64,000 nt of DNA from Pirellulaceae bacterium (GTDB taxonomy: Bacteria; Planctomycetota; Planctomycetia; Pirellulales; Pirellulaceae), in the NCBI GenBank assembly GCA_020852965.1, contig JADYZV010000181.1, positions 1 to 64,000 on the forward strand, read 5' to 3'. Shown here one piece after another: positions 36,709 through 45,604 of this stretch. Made by a program: the position numbers and the translations under genes. The notes below the pieces were generated by a model. The model saw only the letters and a program-made list of their open reading frames with translations. It did not search any database and had not been told where the DNA came from. Numbering within the stretch: the first letter of the stretch is position 1; each line of letters begins with the position of its first letter.

Positions 36709-38762
36709 GCGCCTTTGCGACCGGGACGGTAGCCGTCCGAAGAGCGTGAGCGACGCTGTCTCTTGCGTTTCTTGCCGGTTCCAGCAGCGGCGCTGGTGGC
36801 GTCGCTGTTTGATGTGCCTGGGATCGTGTGGACGTACTCACCACGAAAGCGCGCGTTGGCATCTTGCCGACGGCGCTGGACCGCTTCGCGTGGCGGAGCG
36901 GAAGGGATCAAGCAATCGCAGCCATCGCCGATGAGGTCGGTGCGGCCGGCCGACCGCAGTGCATCGCGAACTTCAAAATAGTTCTCGGTCTTAAAGAATT
37001 GCATCAATGCGCGCTGTGTCTTGCGATCGCGCAGCCCCTTGGCAATGAAGACCGGTTTCTTGGTGAACGGATCGAGACCCGTGTAATACATGCAGGTGGC
37101 CACATCCAACGGAGCGGGGATGAAGTCTTGCACTTGATCGGGTTTGTAGCCGTTCTGCTTGAGAAACACGGCCAGGTTAATCATGGCGTCCAGATCGCTG
37201 CCAGGGTGGCTGGCGATAAAGTAGGGTATGAGATACTGCTTTTTCCCAGCCGCTTGAGATTCTTCCTTGAAGACGTCCGCGAAGAATTCGAAATCATCAT
37301 TGGCTGGCTTGCGCATTTTAAAGAGCACGTCGGGATCGACATGCTCGGGAGCAACCTTCAAGTGGCCGCCGACGTGATGCTGTGTCAATTCGCGGATGTA
37401 TTCTGGGCTTTGACGCGCCAAATCCATGCGGATGCCACTGGCGACGAGCACCTTCTTGACCCCGTCGACTTGTCGAGCGGCACGCATCAGCTCAATCACC
37501 GGCTGGTGGTCGACTCCGAGTAGCTTGCAGATCTTGGGGTGAACGCACGATTGTCGGCGACACGTGGCTTCGACTTCAGGCCGCGTGCATTTCATTTGAT
37601 ACATGTTGGCGGTCGGGCCACCGATATCGCTGACGGTTCCTTTGAACTTCTTGTCCTGAGCCATGCTCTCAATTTCACCGACGATGCTCGCCTTACTGCG
37701 CGACTGAATGGCGCGGCCTTGGTGGGCCGTGATAGAACAAAAAGTACAACCACCAAAGCAACCGCGCATGATCGTCACCGAGTCCTTGATCATCTCGAAG
37801 GAGGGTATCGGTTCGCGGTAGCTAGTGTGAGCTTGTCGGGTGTAGGGCAGACCGTAGATGCGATCCATGGCCGCTTCGGAGATGGGGAATTGAGGCGGAT
37901 TGACCACCACGGCTTGATTGCTGTGCCACTGGATCAGACGGCGCGCGTTGTAAGGATTGGTCTCTTGGTGAATGATTCGCGTCGCTTCGGCAAACTGGAG
38001 CTTGTCGGCCAGCACCTCTTCGTAGCTGGGAAGCACAAGTGCGTCGTCCGGCGCGGTCTCGGAGGCACCCAGCGCGTAGGCAACACCGCGCATGTCTCGC
38101 AGCTGCTTGACCGGCTCGCCAGCTTGCAACCGCTGCGCGATTTCGACGATGGCGTTTTCGCCCATGCCGAATACGACTAGGTCAGCTTTGCTGTCGAACA
38201 AGATGCTCTTGCGGACTTTGTCGCTCCAGTAGTCGTAGTGAGCCAGTCGCCGCAGCGACGCTTCGACACCGCCAGCTATGACCGGAACTCCTTTGAACGC
38301 TTCGCGCGCGCGCTGGCAGTAGCTGAGCGTAGCGCGATCGGGACGCAAGCCAATCTTGCCCCCCGGCGAATAGGCGTCGTCGTTGCGGACCTTGCGATTG
38401 GCCGTGTAGTGGTTGATCATCGAGTCCATGTTGCCGGCACTGATGCCGAAGAATAGCTTCGGTCTGCCAAAACGTCGCCAATCATCGCAGGAATGCCAGT
38501 TGGGCTGCGAGATGATTCCCACGCGAAAGCCGGCCGCTTCGAGCACGCGGCCCAGGATGCTCATGGCGAAGCTGGGATGGTCGATGTAGGCATCGCCCGT
38601 AACGATGACCACGTCGAGTTCATCCCAACCGCGCTGGTGGGCTTCTTCCATCGACATCGGCAGCGGCAGCTTGGCGACTTGTCCAGTCGGCCCGCAGGCT
38701 TGTGGTAACGAGGTGAGAAAGCGGTCGGCGGTGGCCGCTTCGCCGAGGACTGGAAGTTGCAT
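36702..38762 (-). CDS. ygiQ: YgiQ-family radical SAM protein (UPF0313)
   Basis: A 686-residue radical SAM enzyme. A cobalamin-binding-like N-terminal domain starts [20 protein letters not shown]. The iron-sulfur motif is [19 protein letters not shown] (CxxxCxxC). The C-terminal part, with [17 protein letters not shown] and [14 protein letters not shown], is the conserved YgiQ domain. The reaction of the family is not established. The ATG at 38762 is chosen over an in-frame TTG at 38813, because the sequence before it is not conserved-looking. The last 30 residues are basic and Arg/Lys-rich. Confidence 0.93.
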   Translation of the reverse strand: MQLPVLGEAATADRFLTSLPQACGPTGQVAKLPLPMSMEEAHQRGWDELDVVIVTGDAYIDHPSFAMSILGRVLEAAGFRVGIISQPNWHSCDDWRRFGRPKLFFGISAGNMDSMINHYTANRKVRNDDAYSPGGKIGLRPDRATLSYCQRAREAFKGVPVIAGGVEASLRRLAHYDYWSDKVRKSILFDSKADLVVFGMGENAIVEIAQRLQAGEPVKQLRDMRGVAYALGASETAPDDALVLPSYEEVLADKLQFAEATRIIHQETNPYNARRLIQWHSNQAVVVNPPQFPISEAAMDRIYGLPYTRQAHTSYREPIPSFEMIKDSVTIMRGCFGGCTFCSITAHQGRAIQSRSKASIVGEIESMAQDKKFKGTVSDIGGPTANMYQMKCTRPEVEATCRRQSCVHPKICKLLGVDHQPVIELMRAARQVDGVKKVLVASGIRMDLARQSPEYIRELTQHHVGGHLKVAPEHVDPDVLFKMRKPANDDFEFFADVFKEESQAAGKKQYLIPYFIASHPGSDLDAMINLAVFLKQNGYKPDQVQDFIPAPLDVATCMYYTGLDPFTKKPVFIAKGLRDRKTQRALMQFFKTENYFEVRDALRSAGRTDLIGDGCDCLIPSAPPREAVQRRRQDANARFRGEYVHTIPGTSNSDATSAAAGTGKKRKRQRRSRSSDGYRPGRKGAQ

Positions 38763-38982
38763 CGATATAGTGGCCTGAAAGGGAGCGGCGATGGTTTTAG
38801 ATAAAAAAGCCAATGCAGGACGTCTGAGCCCTCAGCCGTAGATCGACTGTGGCAGGTAAGCCCAAGTATAGCCGTTGGGGAGGAAACTGTCGAAGCAAGA
38901 AAACGGTCGCTTAGGGGGCTGTGCTAGCACGGATGGCAAAGCCGGAGCACGGATACTGGGACAGGAATCTGGGTGGGGCTTC

Positions 38983-39045
38983 GTGGACGCGATTGCGAGT
39001 CCCTGAGTGATACCGAATCACAGGGACTCGTAACCTCGTCCACTA
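38983..39045. repeat. Dispersed palindromic repeat, inverted pair
   Basis: CGAGTCCCTGAGTGATACCG leads into CAGGGACTCGTAACCTCGTC; the right arm (about 39022-39045) is the reverse complement of the 20-mer GTGGACGAGGTTACGAGTCC, and the left arm is a diverged forward copy. It lies right after the sulfatase stop codon on the minus strand and could act as a terminator. Confidence 0.72.
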
Positions 39046-39056
39046 CGCGCAATTGG

Positions 39057-40520
39057 CTATTTCTGCAGTTTTCCGGCGGGACGCACTTCGCTGCCAATGA
39101 TCTGATTGAGCGAATCGCCCAACTCGCCACGCATCGAGTCGGCCAGTTTTTGTAGTCGCGCTACCACCTCTGGATGCTCGGCGGCGACATTTCGAGTTTC
39201 GCCCACGTCTTCGTCCAGGTTGTATAGCTCAAGGGCACACTCGAGTTGCTGATAGGGGCCGGGCATGCCGTCGCGCCCCGGCTTGCCCTTCAGGCTGCGG
39301 TAGGAGTGGGGAAAGTGCAGCTTCCAGGGGCCGCTGCGGACGGCGTGAAGTTCGTTGCTCCAAAAATAGTAGAAGGCTTCGTGCGGGCTTATCGCATCGG
39401 GTTGTCCCGACAGCAGCGGCCATATATCACGTCCATCAATTTTCTTCACAGGCAGTTCAGCTCCAGCCAGTTTAGCCAGCGTGGGCAGGACATCGATCGT
39501 GCTGGTCAGCGCGTCGCAGATCGTTCCCGATTCTATGTGACTCGGCCAATAGGCTATCGTTGGCTCGCGAATCCCACCTTCAAACGCGGTCCCCTTCCCT
39601 TCGCGAAGCGGTGCGGCTGAGCCGGCATGATTGCCATAAGAAAGCCAAGGTCCATTGTCGGAGGTGAATAGGACCAATGTGTTTTCGGAAAGGCCCAGCT
39701 CGCGGAGCGTCTTGAGGATCTCGCCTGCACTCCAATCGATCTCGGCAATGACATCGGTGAACAATCCTTTACCTGTTACGCCCGCGAATCCGTCTGAGGT
39801 AAAAAGCGGGACGTGGGGCATACTGTAAGGGACATAGAGGAAGAATGGCTGAGCTTGATGGCGCTCGATGAAATCGATTGCATGCTCCGTCGCCCAGCGC
39901 GTTAAATTCGTTTGCTCTTCAGCGGTGATGTTGTCATCGATCATTTGATCGCCTTCGAAAAGTGGCAGCCGCGGAAAGTGTTTTGCTGTCGGGTGACTTG
40001 GCCACATATCATTCGAGTAGGGAAGTCCGTGGTATTCATCAAAGCCATGATGGGTGGGCAGCCCCTGGTCGCGGTCCCCCAAATGCCATTTTCCGAAGAT
40101 GGCCGTCGCATAGCCTTGCGGCTTGAGCACTTCGGCAATCGTCTGTTCATCGGGATTGAGACAGGTTGTGCTGCCGGGGCCAAGTGCACCGAGAATTCCC
40201 AAACGCACGTTGTAGCAACCGGTGAGAAGCGAACAACGCGATGCACTGCACACCCCCTGCGATGCGTAGAAATTGGTCAGTCGCATGCCTTCATTGGCCA
40301 TGCGATCGAGGTTCGGAGTGACCATCTGCTCACCGCCGAAGCAATGCAAGTCAGCGTAGCCAAGGTCATCCGCAAAGAGGACAACGAAGTTAGGCTTCGG
40401 CGTGCCGGAATGTCTGGGAGCGGCAGTCTCTTGCGCAAATGTCTGCAGTGCGAACGGAGAGAGCGTGCTGAGCAGGAACGCCGCCATGAAAGCGAGTAGT
40501 ATGCGAGGCCTAGAGTGCAT
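39057..40520 (-). CDS. Secreted type I sulfatase
   Basis: A 487-residue sulfatase. Signal peptide MHSRPRILLAFMAAFLLSTL is followed by NFVVLFADDLGYADL (metal Asp pair). The formylglycine motif is GVCSASRCSLLTG with Cys91 (C-x-A-S-R). GKWHLGDRDQGLPTHHGFDEY and FTSDNGPWLSYGNHAGS complete the active site. It would desulfate a carbohydrate in the periplasm or outside. Unlike the 7 kb sulfatase it has the 'GLPYSNDMWP' insert typical of arylsulfatase A-like members. No co-directional partner gene is adjacent. Confidence 0.92.
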   Translation of the reverse strand: MHSRPRILLAFMAAFLLSTLSPFALQTFAQETAAPRHSGTPKPNFVVLFADDLGYADLHCFGGEQMVTPNLDRMANEGMRLTNFYASQGVCSASRCSLLTGCYNVRLGILGALGPGSTTCLNPDEQTIAEVLKPQGYATAIFGKWHLGDRDQGLPTHHGFDEYHGLPYSNDMWPSHPTAKHFPRLPLFEGDQMIDDNITAEEQTNLTRWATEHAIDFIERHQAQPFFLYVPYSMPHVPLFTSDGFAGVTGKGLFTDVIAEIDWSAGEILKTLRELGLSENTLVLFTSDNGPWLSYGNHAGSAAPLREGKGTAFEGGIREPTIAYWPSHIESGTICDALTSTIDVLPTLAKLAGAELPVKKIDGRDIWPLLSGQPDAISPHEAFYYFWSNELHAVRSGPWKLHFPHSYRSLKGKPGRDGMPGPYQQLECALELYNLDEDVGETRNVAAEHPEVVARLQKLADSMRGELGDSLNQIIGSEVRPAGKLQK

Positions 40521-40552
40521 AATTGTGTCCCTGTCTTAGTCGTGCGCCGGCG

Positions 40553-40592
40553 TGGTTGCAAGTGGTTGCAAGTGGTCGCAAGTGGTCGCAAT
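40553..40592. repeat. Ten-base tandem repeat upstream of the sulfatase
   Basis: Four units of TGGTTGCAAG / TGGTCGCAAG lie about 35 bases upstream of the sulfatase start, so they could influence its promoter. Confidence 0.7.
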
Positions 40593-40683
40593 GCTGCTCC
40601 GAGAAAGAATCTTAGCATTGGAATTTGAAATCAAGAATCTGAGATCTCAGACGTCAAATCCCAAGCCTAAGTTTTGATGTTCT

Positions 40684-41010
40684 GTAACCGTTCACGAACT
40701 CGGAGGATTGTGAATTGTATTAACCACGAAACACGCGAAGGACACGAAAAAACTTCCGTTGGTGTTCTTTGTGGCCCAGCACCGAAATAAGGAGATAGAC
40801 TGAAACTGAAATACTGTTCAAGGATTGAAGCTGCAAAACCACGTGAGCATTGTTTGAGGTTTACAATGAGCAATTTGGCCATATATGCGAATCGTCCACC
40901 AAAAACTTTCGGGGATAAATATCGCGGATGCACCAAACCATTTAAGCGTAACAGAGATAGCTATTCGTGTGTTTCGCGGTCAACACACGAACTAATCGTG
41001 AACAGTTACG
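40684..41010. mobile_element. MITE-like element with terminal inverted repeats
   Basis: The left end begins GTAACCGTTCACGAACTCGG and continues to ACCACGAAACACGCGAAGG. The right end, read on the minus strand, begins CGTAACTGTTCACGATTAG and continues to GTTGACCGCGAAACACACG. The ends are therefore imperfect inverted repeats of about 45 bases. The 230 bases between them have no gene. Related ends occur at 10626-10643 and 63831-63890. No transposase is present; mobility would need one elsewhere. Confidence 0.6.
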
Positions 41011-41014
41011 ATTT

Positions 41015-41068
41015 CCTCACACTTCACACTTCACGCCTCACGCCTCACACTTCACGCCTCACACCTCA
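41015..41068. repeat. CACTTCACGCCT-type tandem repeat at the lipoprotein stop codon
   Basis: Repeats of CACTTCAC and GCCTCACGC run up to and include the stop codon of the minus-strand lipoprotein gene. Unit length is irregular (7-8 bases). Confidence 0.6.
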
Positions 41069-41548
41069 ATGGTGATGATGTTCGTGGGCTTCGATCTTGG
41101 CAGTGTGGACGCCCGCGTCGTCGACGATGATCAAGTTCACCTCGGCGGCATCTTTCATGTTGATGTGAGTCATCAATTCTGGGCTGGTGACGGTCCAGCC
41201 GCTGTCGCCGTTGGTCAGCGGGAACTCTTCAGTGGCGTCACCGATTTTGGCAGTGAACTTGGCAGAAACAATACTGGCTGCGTCGAATTCATCGAGGTAG
41301 ACGGTGACGAGGTGTTGGTCATCGTCATGCGTCCACTCGGCATGGCTACCGGTCGGTTCGAGGTGCAACATGTGCCCGCCGTGCGGTCCGACATCTTCGT
41401 GAGCGTGATCGTGACCGGCGTGAGAATCGGTCGTAGCCGCGGTATCCGTGCCGGCTGGATTGGCTGACTTGCTCGATGTGGCCGATGGTTGACATCCCAA
41501 GGAGGCAGCACAGCATAGCGCAAAAACTGAAACGATTCTAATCTTCAT
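41066..41548 (-). CDS. Probable lipoprotein, His-rich, metal-binding-like
   Basis: A 160-residue protein. The leader MKIRIVSVFALCCAASLGC ends in a Cys that fits a lipobox loosely (S-L-G-C). Next comes an acidic and His-rich segment, DSHAGHDHAHEDVGPHGGHM, then a beta-rich domain (HLVTVYLDEFDAASIVSAKF...), and a C-terminal EAHEHHHH. Repeated HxH motifs at both ends suggest binding of zinc, nickel or copper. AAGGAAA upstream of the ATG at 41548 supports the start. Outer-membrane or periplasmic location is inferred. Confidence 0.78.
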   Translation of the reverse strand: MKIRIVSVFALCCAASLGCQPSATSSKSANPAGTDTAATTDSHAGHDHAHEDVGPHGGHMLHLEPTGSHAEWTHDDDQHLVTVYLDEFDAASIVSAKFTAKIGDATEEFPLTNGDSGWTVTSPELMTHINMKDAAEVNLIIVDDAGVHTAKIEAHEHHHH

Positions 41549-41690
41549 TTGTATTTCCTTAGTTATTCCTGCGACGTTGCGTAGTCCCTGTTCTTGACGG
41601 ATCAGGGTGGCGTATGGCAATCAAGATAGCGGATTTTGAAGAAAAAACGAGGCCGGCGGCGAACCGGAAGCTTGCGGTATCAATCAGTAT

Positions 41691-42929
41691 TTAGGGCACC
41701 CAACGTGGGTGGTCAGCCCCAGCGTCTGCGATCCCTGCGGTAATTCTTTGTGGATGCGAACCGTCGCTGTTCATCTTCCAAATTGCTGGTGCCACTCCAG
41801 TAGATGCGCGACAGAACAGTATCTGCTTGCCGTCGGGAGTTGGGCACGCTCGGAAATCCCAAACCGACTCTTGGAATTCGGTCAAAGGGGTAATCGACTT
41901 TGTGGCTGGGTCTAAGAGCGATATTCGAGTTCCGCCGCGAGCTGATTCCGGTTTGTAATCGCGATTGAAGTGATCTAAATCTGGTTTGCCGATACGGTAC
42001 TCCCAAGCGAGGCTGGCATCGGTCGATCGCTGAGGAAAGAGGATTTTCCCGTCGAGCGTCCACGCGGGCACATTGGACCCGCCACCTCGAGTCCTAGGGC
42101 TTCCATAGGTCGCAGCAAACCACATCGCTTGCCCCGTGGTCAAGACTTGATGATCCGAGCCATCGGGCTTGCCAATGCAAACGTCGGCCCAATCGTGCCC
42201 TGGATCAGTTTCATGGGTACAATCGACATACAAGATCCAATTTCCATCGGGTGACCATTGCGTACCAAAGTACAAATGACCTGCTTGGGCCGCGACACAA
42301 ATTCGGTTGGAACCATCTATGTCGGCAGTCCAAACTTGATACCCCTGAGGGCTAGCCAGATGAAACGCAACCCTCGATCGATCGGGACTCAGGCTGAGAC
42401 CGTAAGGTAATCCCTCTCCGGCTTGAGTGAAGGCCCTCGCATCGCTACCGTCCAATCGAACACTAAATATCTGTCCTACGTTATCCTTAACGACCTGTAT
42501 CAGCAGGCGATCATCCGAAAGCAAAAGGGCGGGAGTTATGAATGGCGCAATCCGCTCTTTCGCGCAAATCTCTTCCAACGAATCATCCGCTAAGTTGTAC
42601 AGCCAAAGGTGCGTCGGCGTTTGTGTATAGTATTCCTCAAATGGGCGACCTGGACCGTCGCGTCGAGCTTCCATGCTTAAGACAATGATCCTGCGTCCAT
42701 CACCGAAGGGTAAACAAGTTTGCCAAGTGACCTGATTCGGCTTGTCCCATTCCAAGTACCTGACTTGGGCTTGGCCCTCAGTCCAAAGCCCCGTTCTTCC
42801 GTGCGAGGTAAAAAAGAATTGTGCTGGACGATCTTGCTTTTTGCTTTCGACGGCAGGAGAAATTGCAAAGACGGCCGATGCAATATTCACCACGATCAAA
42901 ACGACGAACAGCTTGTGGACTAGGTGCAT
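41691..42929 (-). CDS. Secreted TolB-like WD40/PD40 propeller protein
   Basis: A 412-residue protein with an N-terminal hydrophobic leader MHLVHKLFVVLIVVNIASAVFA. The body has PD40-type blades: DGRRIIVLSMEARRDG, LSLSPDRSRVAFHLASPQG, QWSPDGNWILYVDC, AWTLDGKILFPQRS and CPTPDGKQILFCRAS. Each has the S/T-P-D-G-x-x-I pattern seen in TolB and dipeptidyl-peptidase IV propellers. There is no C-terminal peptidase domain, so it is a propeller alone, perhaps binding oligosaccharide or protein outside the cytoplasm. No partner gene is adjacent. Confidence 0.82.
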   Translation of the reverse strand: MHLVHKLFVVLIVVNIASAVFAISPAVESKKQDRPAQFFFTSHGRTGLWTEGQAQVRYLEWDKPNQVTWQTCLPFGDGRRIIVLSMEARRDGPGRPFEEYYTQTPTHLWLYNLADDSLEEICAKERIAPFITPALLLSDDRLLIQVVKDNVGQIFSVRLDGSDARAFTQAGEGLPYGLSLSPDRSRVAFHLASPQGYQVWTADIDGSNRICVAAQAGHLYFGTQWSPDGNWILYVDCTHETDPGHDWADVCIGKPDGSDHQVLTTGQAMWFAATYGSPRTRGGGSNVPAWTLDGKILFPQRSTDASLAWEYRIGKPDLDHFNRDYKPESARGGTRISLLDPATKSITPLTEFQESVWDFRACPTPDGKQILFCRASTGVAPAIWKMNSDGSHPQRITAGIADAGADHPRWVP

Positions 42930-43062
42930 CGATAGCCAGTCATGAAGGAGGTTAGGGAGTTGCGCCCATTCGTGCTAATATAATCTTGTTTCTACGGTCT
43001 AATGCTGAACCAATTTTTGGTTGCGTTTCACACTTCGCTCTTTAGTATATAGTTCGACATCC

Positions 43063-44109
43063 ATGAGTTCCCCCGTCCTTAGACGCGTTCTGCATCACCT
43101 AGGCAATCCACTTCTGAAGGGGTCGTTTCGCTCCATGTTATTTCATCTTACGAAATTGCTTACATCCGTGTTGAGCATTCGCTGCCGTGGTGCGGCGATG
43201 GCAACGTTCTTAACGCTTGGCTTGTCGAGCTCACTAGCTCATGCGCAGTTATCGGTGCTGTCTGAGGGAAACAAGCCGGCCCAGTGGAAGGCTTCGCAGG
43301 TAGCAACGCTCAAGCAGCAGTTGGCCGAACCCGAGCTGGCCAGTGAACTTAAGCTCGAATTGCAGTCACAATTGAAATGGCTCTCCGCTTGGGAACCAGG
43401 CAAGCTGAGCGACACCCCTCTGTGGGAGACTGAATCTCAGAAAAAGCCATGGGACGAGCCGTCGCTCGATCCGAATGGGCTCGCTGGCGGGCTGCGTCAG
43501 CGCTTGTTGGGGCCTGAGGCGAGCCCCACAGCGAAAGACACCGCTGAACTAAAAGCGTTGTTGGCCGCGCATGACAACGATTTGGGCGTACGGCAATTGC
43601 ACCTACATTGGCTAGATCAGGCTCAATATCGAAAGGCCTACCCGCAGGAGATTGCCGACGCGGCGGCGAAGGTCTTAGCGCTAATCGATGGTGTGGCAGA
43701 CCCCAACCGAGAAACGGTCAGGGCGCAAGCCTTCACGCTGTATCGTCGTGGTCGTGCGCTCATCTATCGCGAACTTCCCCAGGTGCTCGTGGACAAGCCG
43801 ATGGATGACGCGGAGTCAGTTAAGAACGCGGCAGAGCTGGTGGGAGTCTTTCACCAACTCAAGAAGTTGGTTGCGGAGCCGCGCCCCGAATTTATTCTGC
43901 TCGAAGATCGCATGTTGCGCCGCGATCACTGGAACGGTCGCGCATTGGCACTGCTGGAAGACTTTGGTGGGCAAGTTGCTCCGCACTGGTTCTTGAAAAA
44001 ACGCCGCGATATACTGCGAGACCTAGGCTGGGAGATTCCCGCCAAGGAGGCGGCAGCGATCTACGCTCAAGCCTTTCCAGAAGAGCTGGCCAATGAATCC
44101 AAAGAATAA
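43063..44109 (+). CDS. Hypothetical exported protein, helical
   Basis: Up to 348 residues. A candidate signal region ends TFLTLGLSSSLAHAQLSV; the true start could be 43063, 43135 or 43198, the last giving MATFLTLGLSSSLAHA, a compact signal peptide. The mature part is rich in Leu, Ala, Gln and Lys and looks all-helical: ATLKQQLAEPELASELKLEL, LKALLAAHDNDLGVRQLHLHWL, AELVGVFHQLKKLV. No domain was recognised. The stop lies 10 bases from the end of the convergent small membrane gene. Confidence 0.65.
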   Translation: MSSPVLRRVLHHLGNPLLKGSFRSMLFHLTKLLTSVLSIRCRGAAMATFLTLGLSSSLAHAQLSVLSEGNKPAQWKASQVATLKQQLAEPELASELKLELQSQLKWLSAWEPGKLSDTPLWETESQKKPWDEPSLDPNGLAGGLRQRLLGPEASPTAKDTAELKALLAAHDNDLGVRQLHLHWLDQAQYRKAYPQEIADAAAKVLALIDGVADPNRETVRAQAFTLYRRGRALIYRELPQVLVDKPMDDAESVKNAAELVGVFHQLKKLVAEPRPEFILLEDRMLRRDHWNGRALALLEDFGGQVAPHWFLKKRRDILRDLGWEIPAKEAAAIYAQAFPEELANESKE

Positions 44110-44119
44110 GGTGTAGAGC

Positions 44120-44491
44120 TTAACGCTCACCGCCCATGCGGAGTTGCCGAGCGTCGCGGAAGGCTTCAACCAACCCCCACTGGGCTTCATAACGATGCAG
44201 GTCAGCATAGTCTTGCGCGGCTCGCTCAATCTCGGCAGGAAATGGACCGGAGAGCTTATCACGATGCGAACTCAGCTCGCGAAGCAGTGGCATCGTCACG
44301 CTCCACAGCAGCATGCTCCCCAAGGTGATGAGCGTAAGCCGATTTGCCCAACCTTGCGCGCGGGTCGCGTGTCGCGCTTGCTCCAAAGTGCGCGGGCGCA
44401 AGTCGCTCGACGGGGTGACGTAGTCGCGGGCGGCAAACAACGTGGCTTCCAATTGTTCGAACGATTCAGGACCGTCGGTCACCTTAGACAT
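44120..44491 (-). CDS. Small single-span membrane protein paired with ECF sigma factor
   Basis: A 123-residue protein beginning MSKVTDGPESFEQLEATLFA, with one hydrophobic span (LTLITLGSMLLWSVTMPLL, about 63-81) and a soluble C-terminal part. Its ATG overlaps the stop of the sigma gene in the sequence ATGTCTAA (44491-44484), so the two are translationally coupled. By context it may be an anti-sigma or regulatory partner, but no zinc-binding anti-sigma motif (HxxxCxxC) is present, so the role is open. Confidence 0.7.
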   Translation of the reverse strand: MSKVTDGPESFEQLEATLFAARDYVTPSSDLRPRTLEQARHATRAQGWANRLTLITLGSMLLWSVTMPLLRELSSHRDKLSGPFPAEIERAAQDYADLHRYEAQWGLVEAFRDARQLRMGGER

Positions 44492-45101
44492 CGCCGGCTC
44501 CCTGTTGCCTAGCGGCGCATTCACCGCTTTCGACCATGGGAGCTTGCGGTGCGAGCAGTACGGAGAGCTTCTCCAGCGCATAGCGATAGCGGCTGGTGGC
44601 CGTGGCCGGACTGACAGCCAACACGTCGCCGATCTGAGCAAAAGTGAGCCCCTCCCAAACTTTCAGCACGACCACTTCACTCTGGCGCACGGGAAGTCGG
44701 CGCAGGGCTAACCATACGGCGCGAAAGCTCTCCTCCTGCTCCGCTTGATCGACCGAGGTACGCGTCAGTAAATCGGTCAATCCGACCAGCGTCAATGTAC
44801 GGCGACGGCGGCGAAGGATCACCAATGACTCGTTGCGAACCATTCGCAATAGATAATGCCACGGCTCGTCCGCGCGACTCAGTAGCCTCGGGGCCGAAGC
44901 CACTCGAGCAAGCACCGATTGGACGGCGTCTTCGGCATCGTGTTGATTGCGAGTAATCGTGACCGCCAGGCGTACCAAGCGGGTCGACGTGAGATCGAAC
45001 AATCCCGATAACGCCGCTACCCCCAGTTCGCTCAGCCGATCCGCGCACTGCTGCACCTGCGTAGTAAAAGCATCTGGCTGGAGGGGGGGGGCCTGGCTCA
45101 C
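44484..45101 (-). CDS. ECF-type RNA polymerase sigma factor
   Basis: A 205-residue sigma-70 family protein. Region 2 includes DLTSTRLVRLAVTITRNQHDAEDAVQSVLARV and EPWHYLLRMVRNESL. Region 4 includes LPVRQSEVVVLKVWEGLTFAQIGDVLAVSPATATSRYRYALEKL, a helix-turn-helix that binds the -35 element. The start used is a GTG at 45101. Immediately after it the codons for Ala-Pro-Pro-Leu contain a run of nine C (plus strand G, 45083-45091), which could change length and frame. Length fits planctomycete ECF groups. It is transcribed with the small membrane gene. Confidence 0.85.
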   Translation of the reverse strand: MSQAPPLQPDAFTTQVQQCADRLSELGVAALSGLFDLTSTRLVRLAVTITRNQHDAEDAVQSVLARVASAPRLLSRADEPWHYLLRMVRNESLVILRRRRRTLTLVGLTDLLTRTSVDQAEQEESFRAVWLALRRLPVRQSEVVVLKVWEGLTFAQIGDVLAVSPATATSRYRYALEKLSVLLAPQAPMVESGECAARQQGAGDV

Positions 45102-45604
45102 CTAAGTACCCATCGAAGTGGAATGACCGAAATCGGCTATTGAGCCGACAGGCTTATCATCTACTAGAGCTGATGCTCGAGCCAGCAGGATTCATCTAAT
45201 TTTTCCATAAATTTCGACACCCTAGCTTATCGCCACCACCAGATGGCAGACAACAACGCAATGAGACTAACTCTGTGACCTCTGCGCCTCTGTGTTTCCA
45301 AAACGGAGGGTGATCACCAGCCGGTTGTTTCTCGGCTTCATTCGGCAGGAATTTAAACACAGAGAACACGGAGAACACGGAGATCACCCAGGGTCCTGAT
45401 GGCCTCAGGGCTAAATGTCAGATCATTTGTGCAAAACGGCCGTCGGCTGGCCGAATGAAGCGGCAACTTCATTGCTAGCAGCCATATTGCTCTTGTTGCG
45501 TCTAGCTGGAATTTCTTAGAATCGCCCCGTCAACCGCCGCTCACCGACGTACGGACACTGGCCGCGAATTTTTTGAAACTAAGACTGGTTCAGGAGGAAC
45601 CGCC
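45102..45604. other. Divergent intergenic region with an inverted repeat element
   Basis: About 500 bases between the sigma factor and the foldase gene. It holds the CTCTGTG/CACAGAG element (45271-45390). The foldase ribosome binding site CAGGAGG is at 45591-45597. No gene was seen. Confidence 0.5.
45271..45390. repeat. CTCTGTG...CACAGAG inverted repeat element
   Basis: The left arm CTCTGTGACCTCTGCGCCTC plus TGTGTTT (45271-45297) and right arm AAACACAGAGAACACGGAG (45355-45373, extending to 45387) are imperfect reverse complements around about 55 bases. A second element of the same type lies at 55036-55123. Confidence 0.65.

Noticed and set aside
40667-40936. An 89-residue minus-strand frame inside the MITE-like element
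   Set aside because: It is a translation of the terminal repeat and core of the element; the TPTEVFSCPSRVSW string arises from the ACACGAA repeat and is typical of false gene calls.
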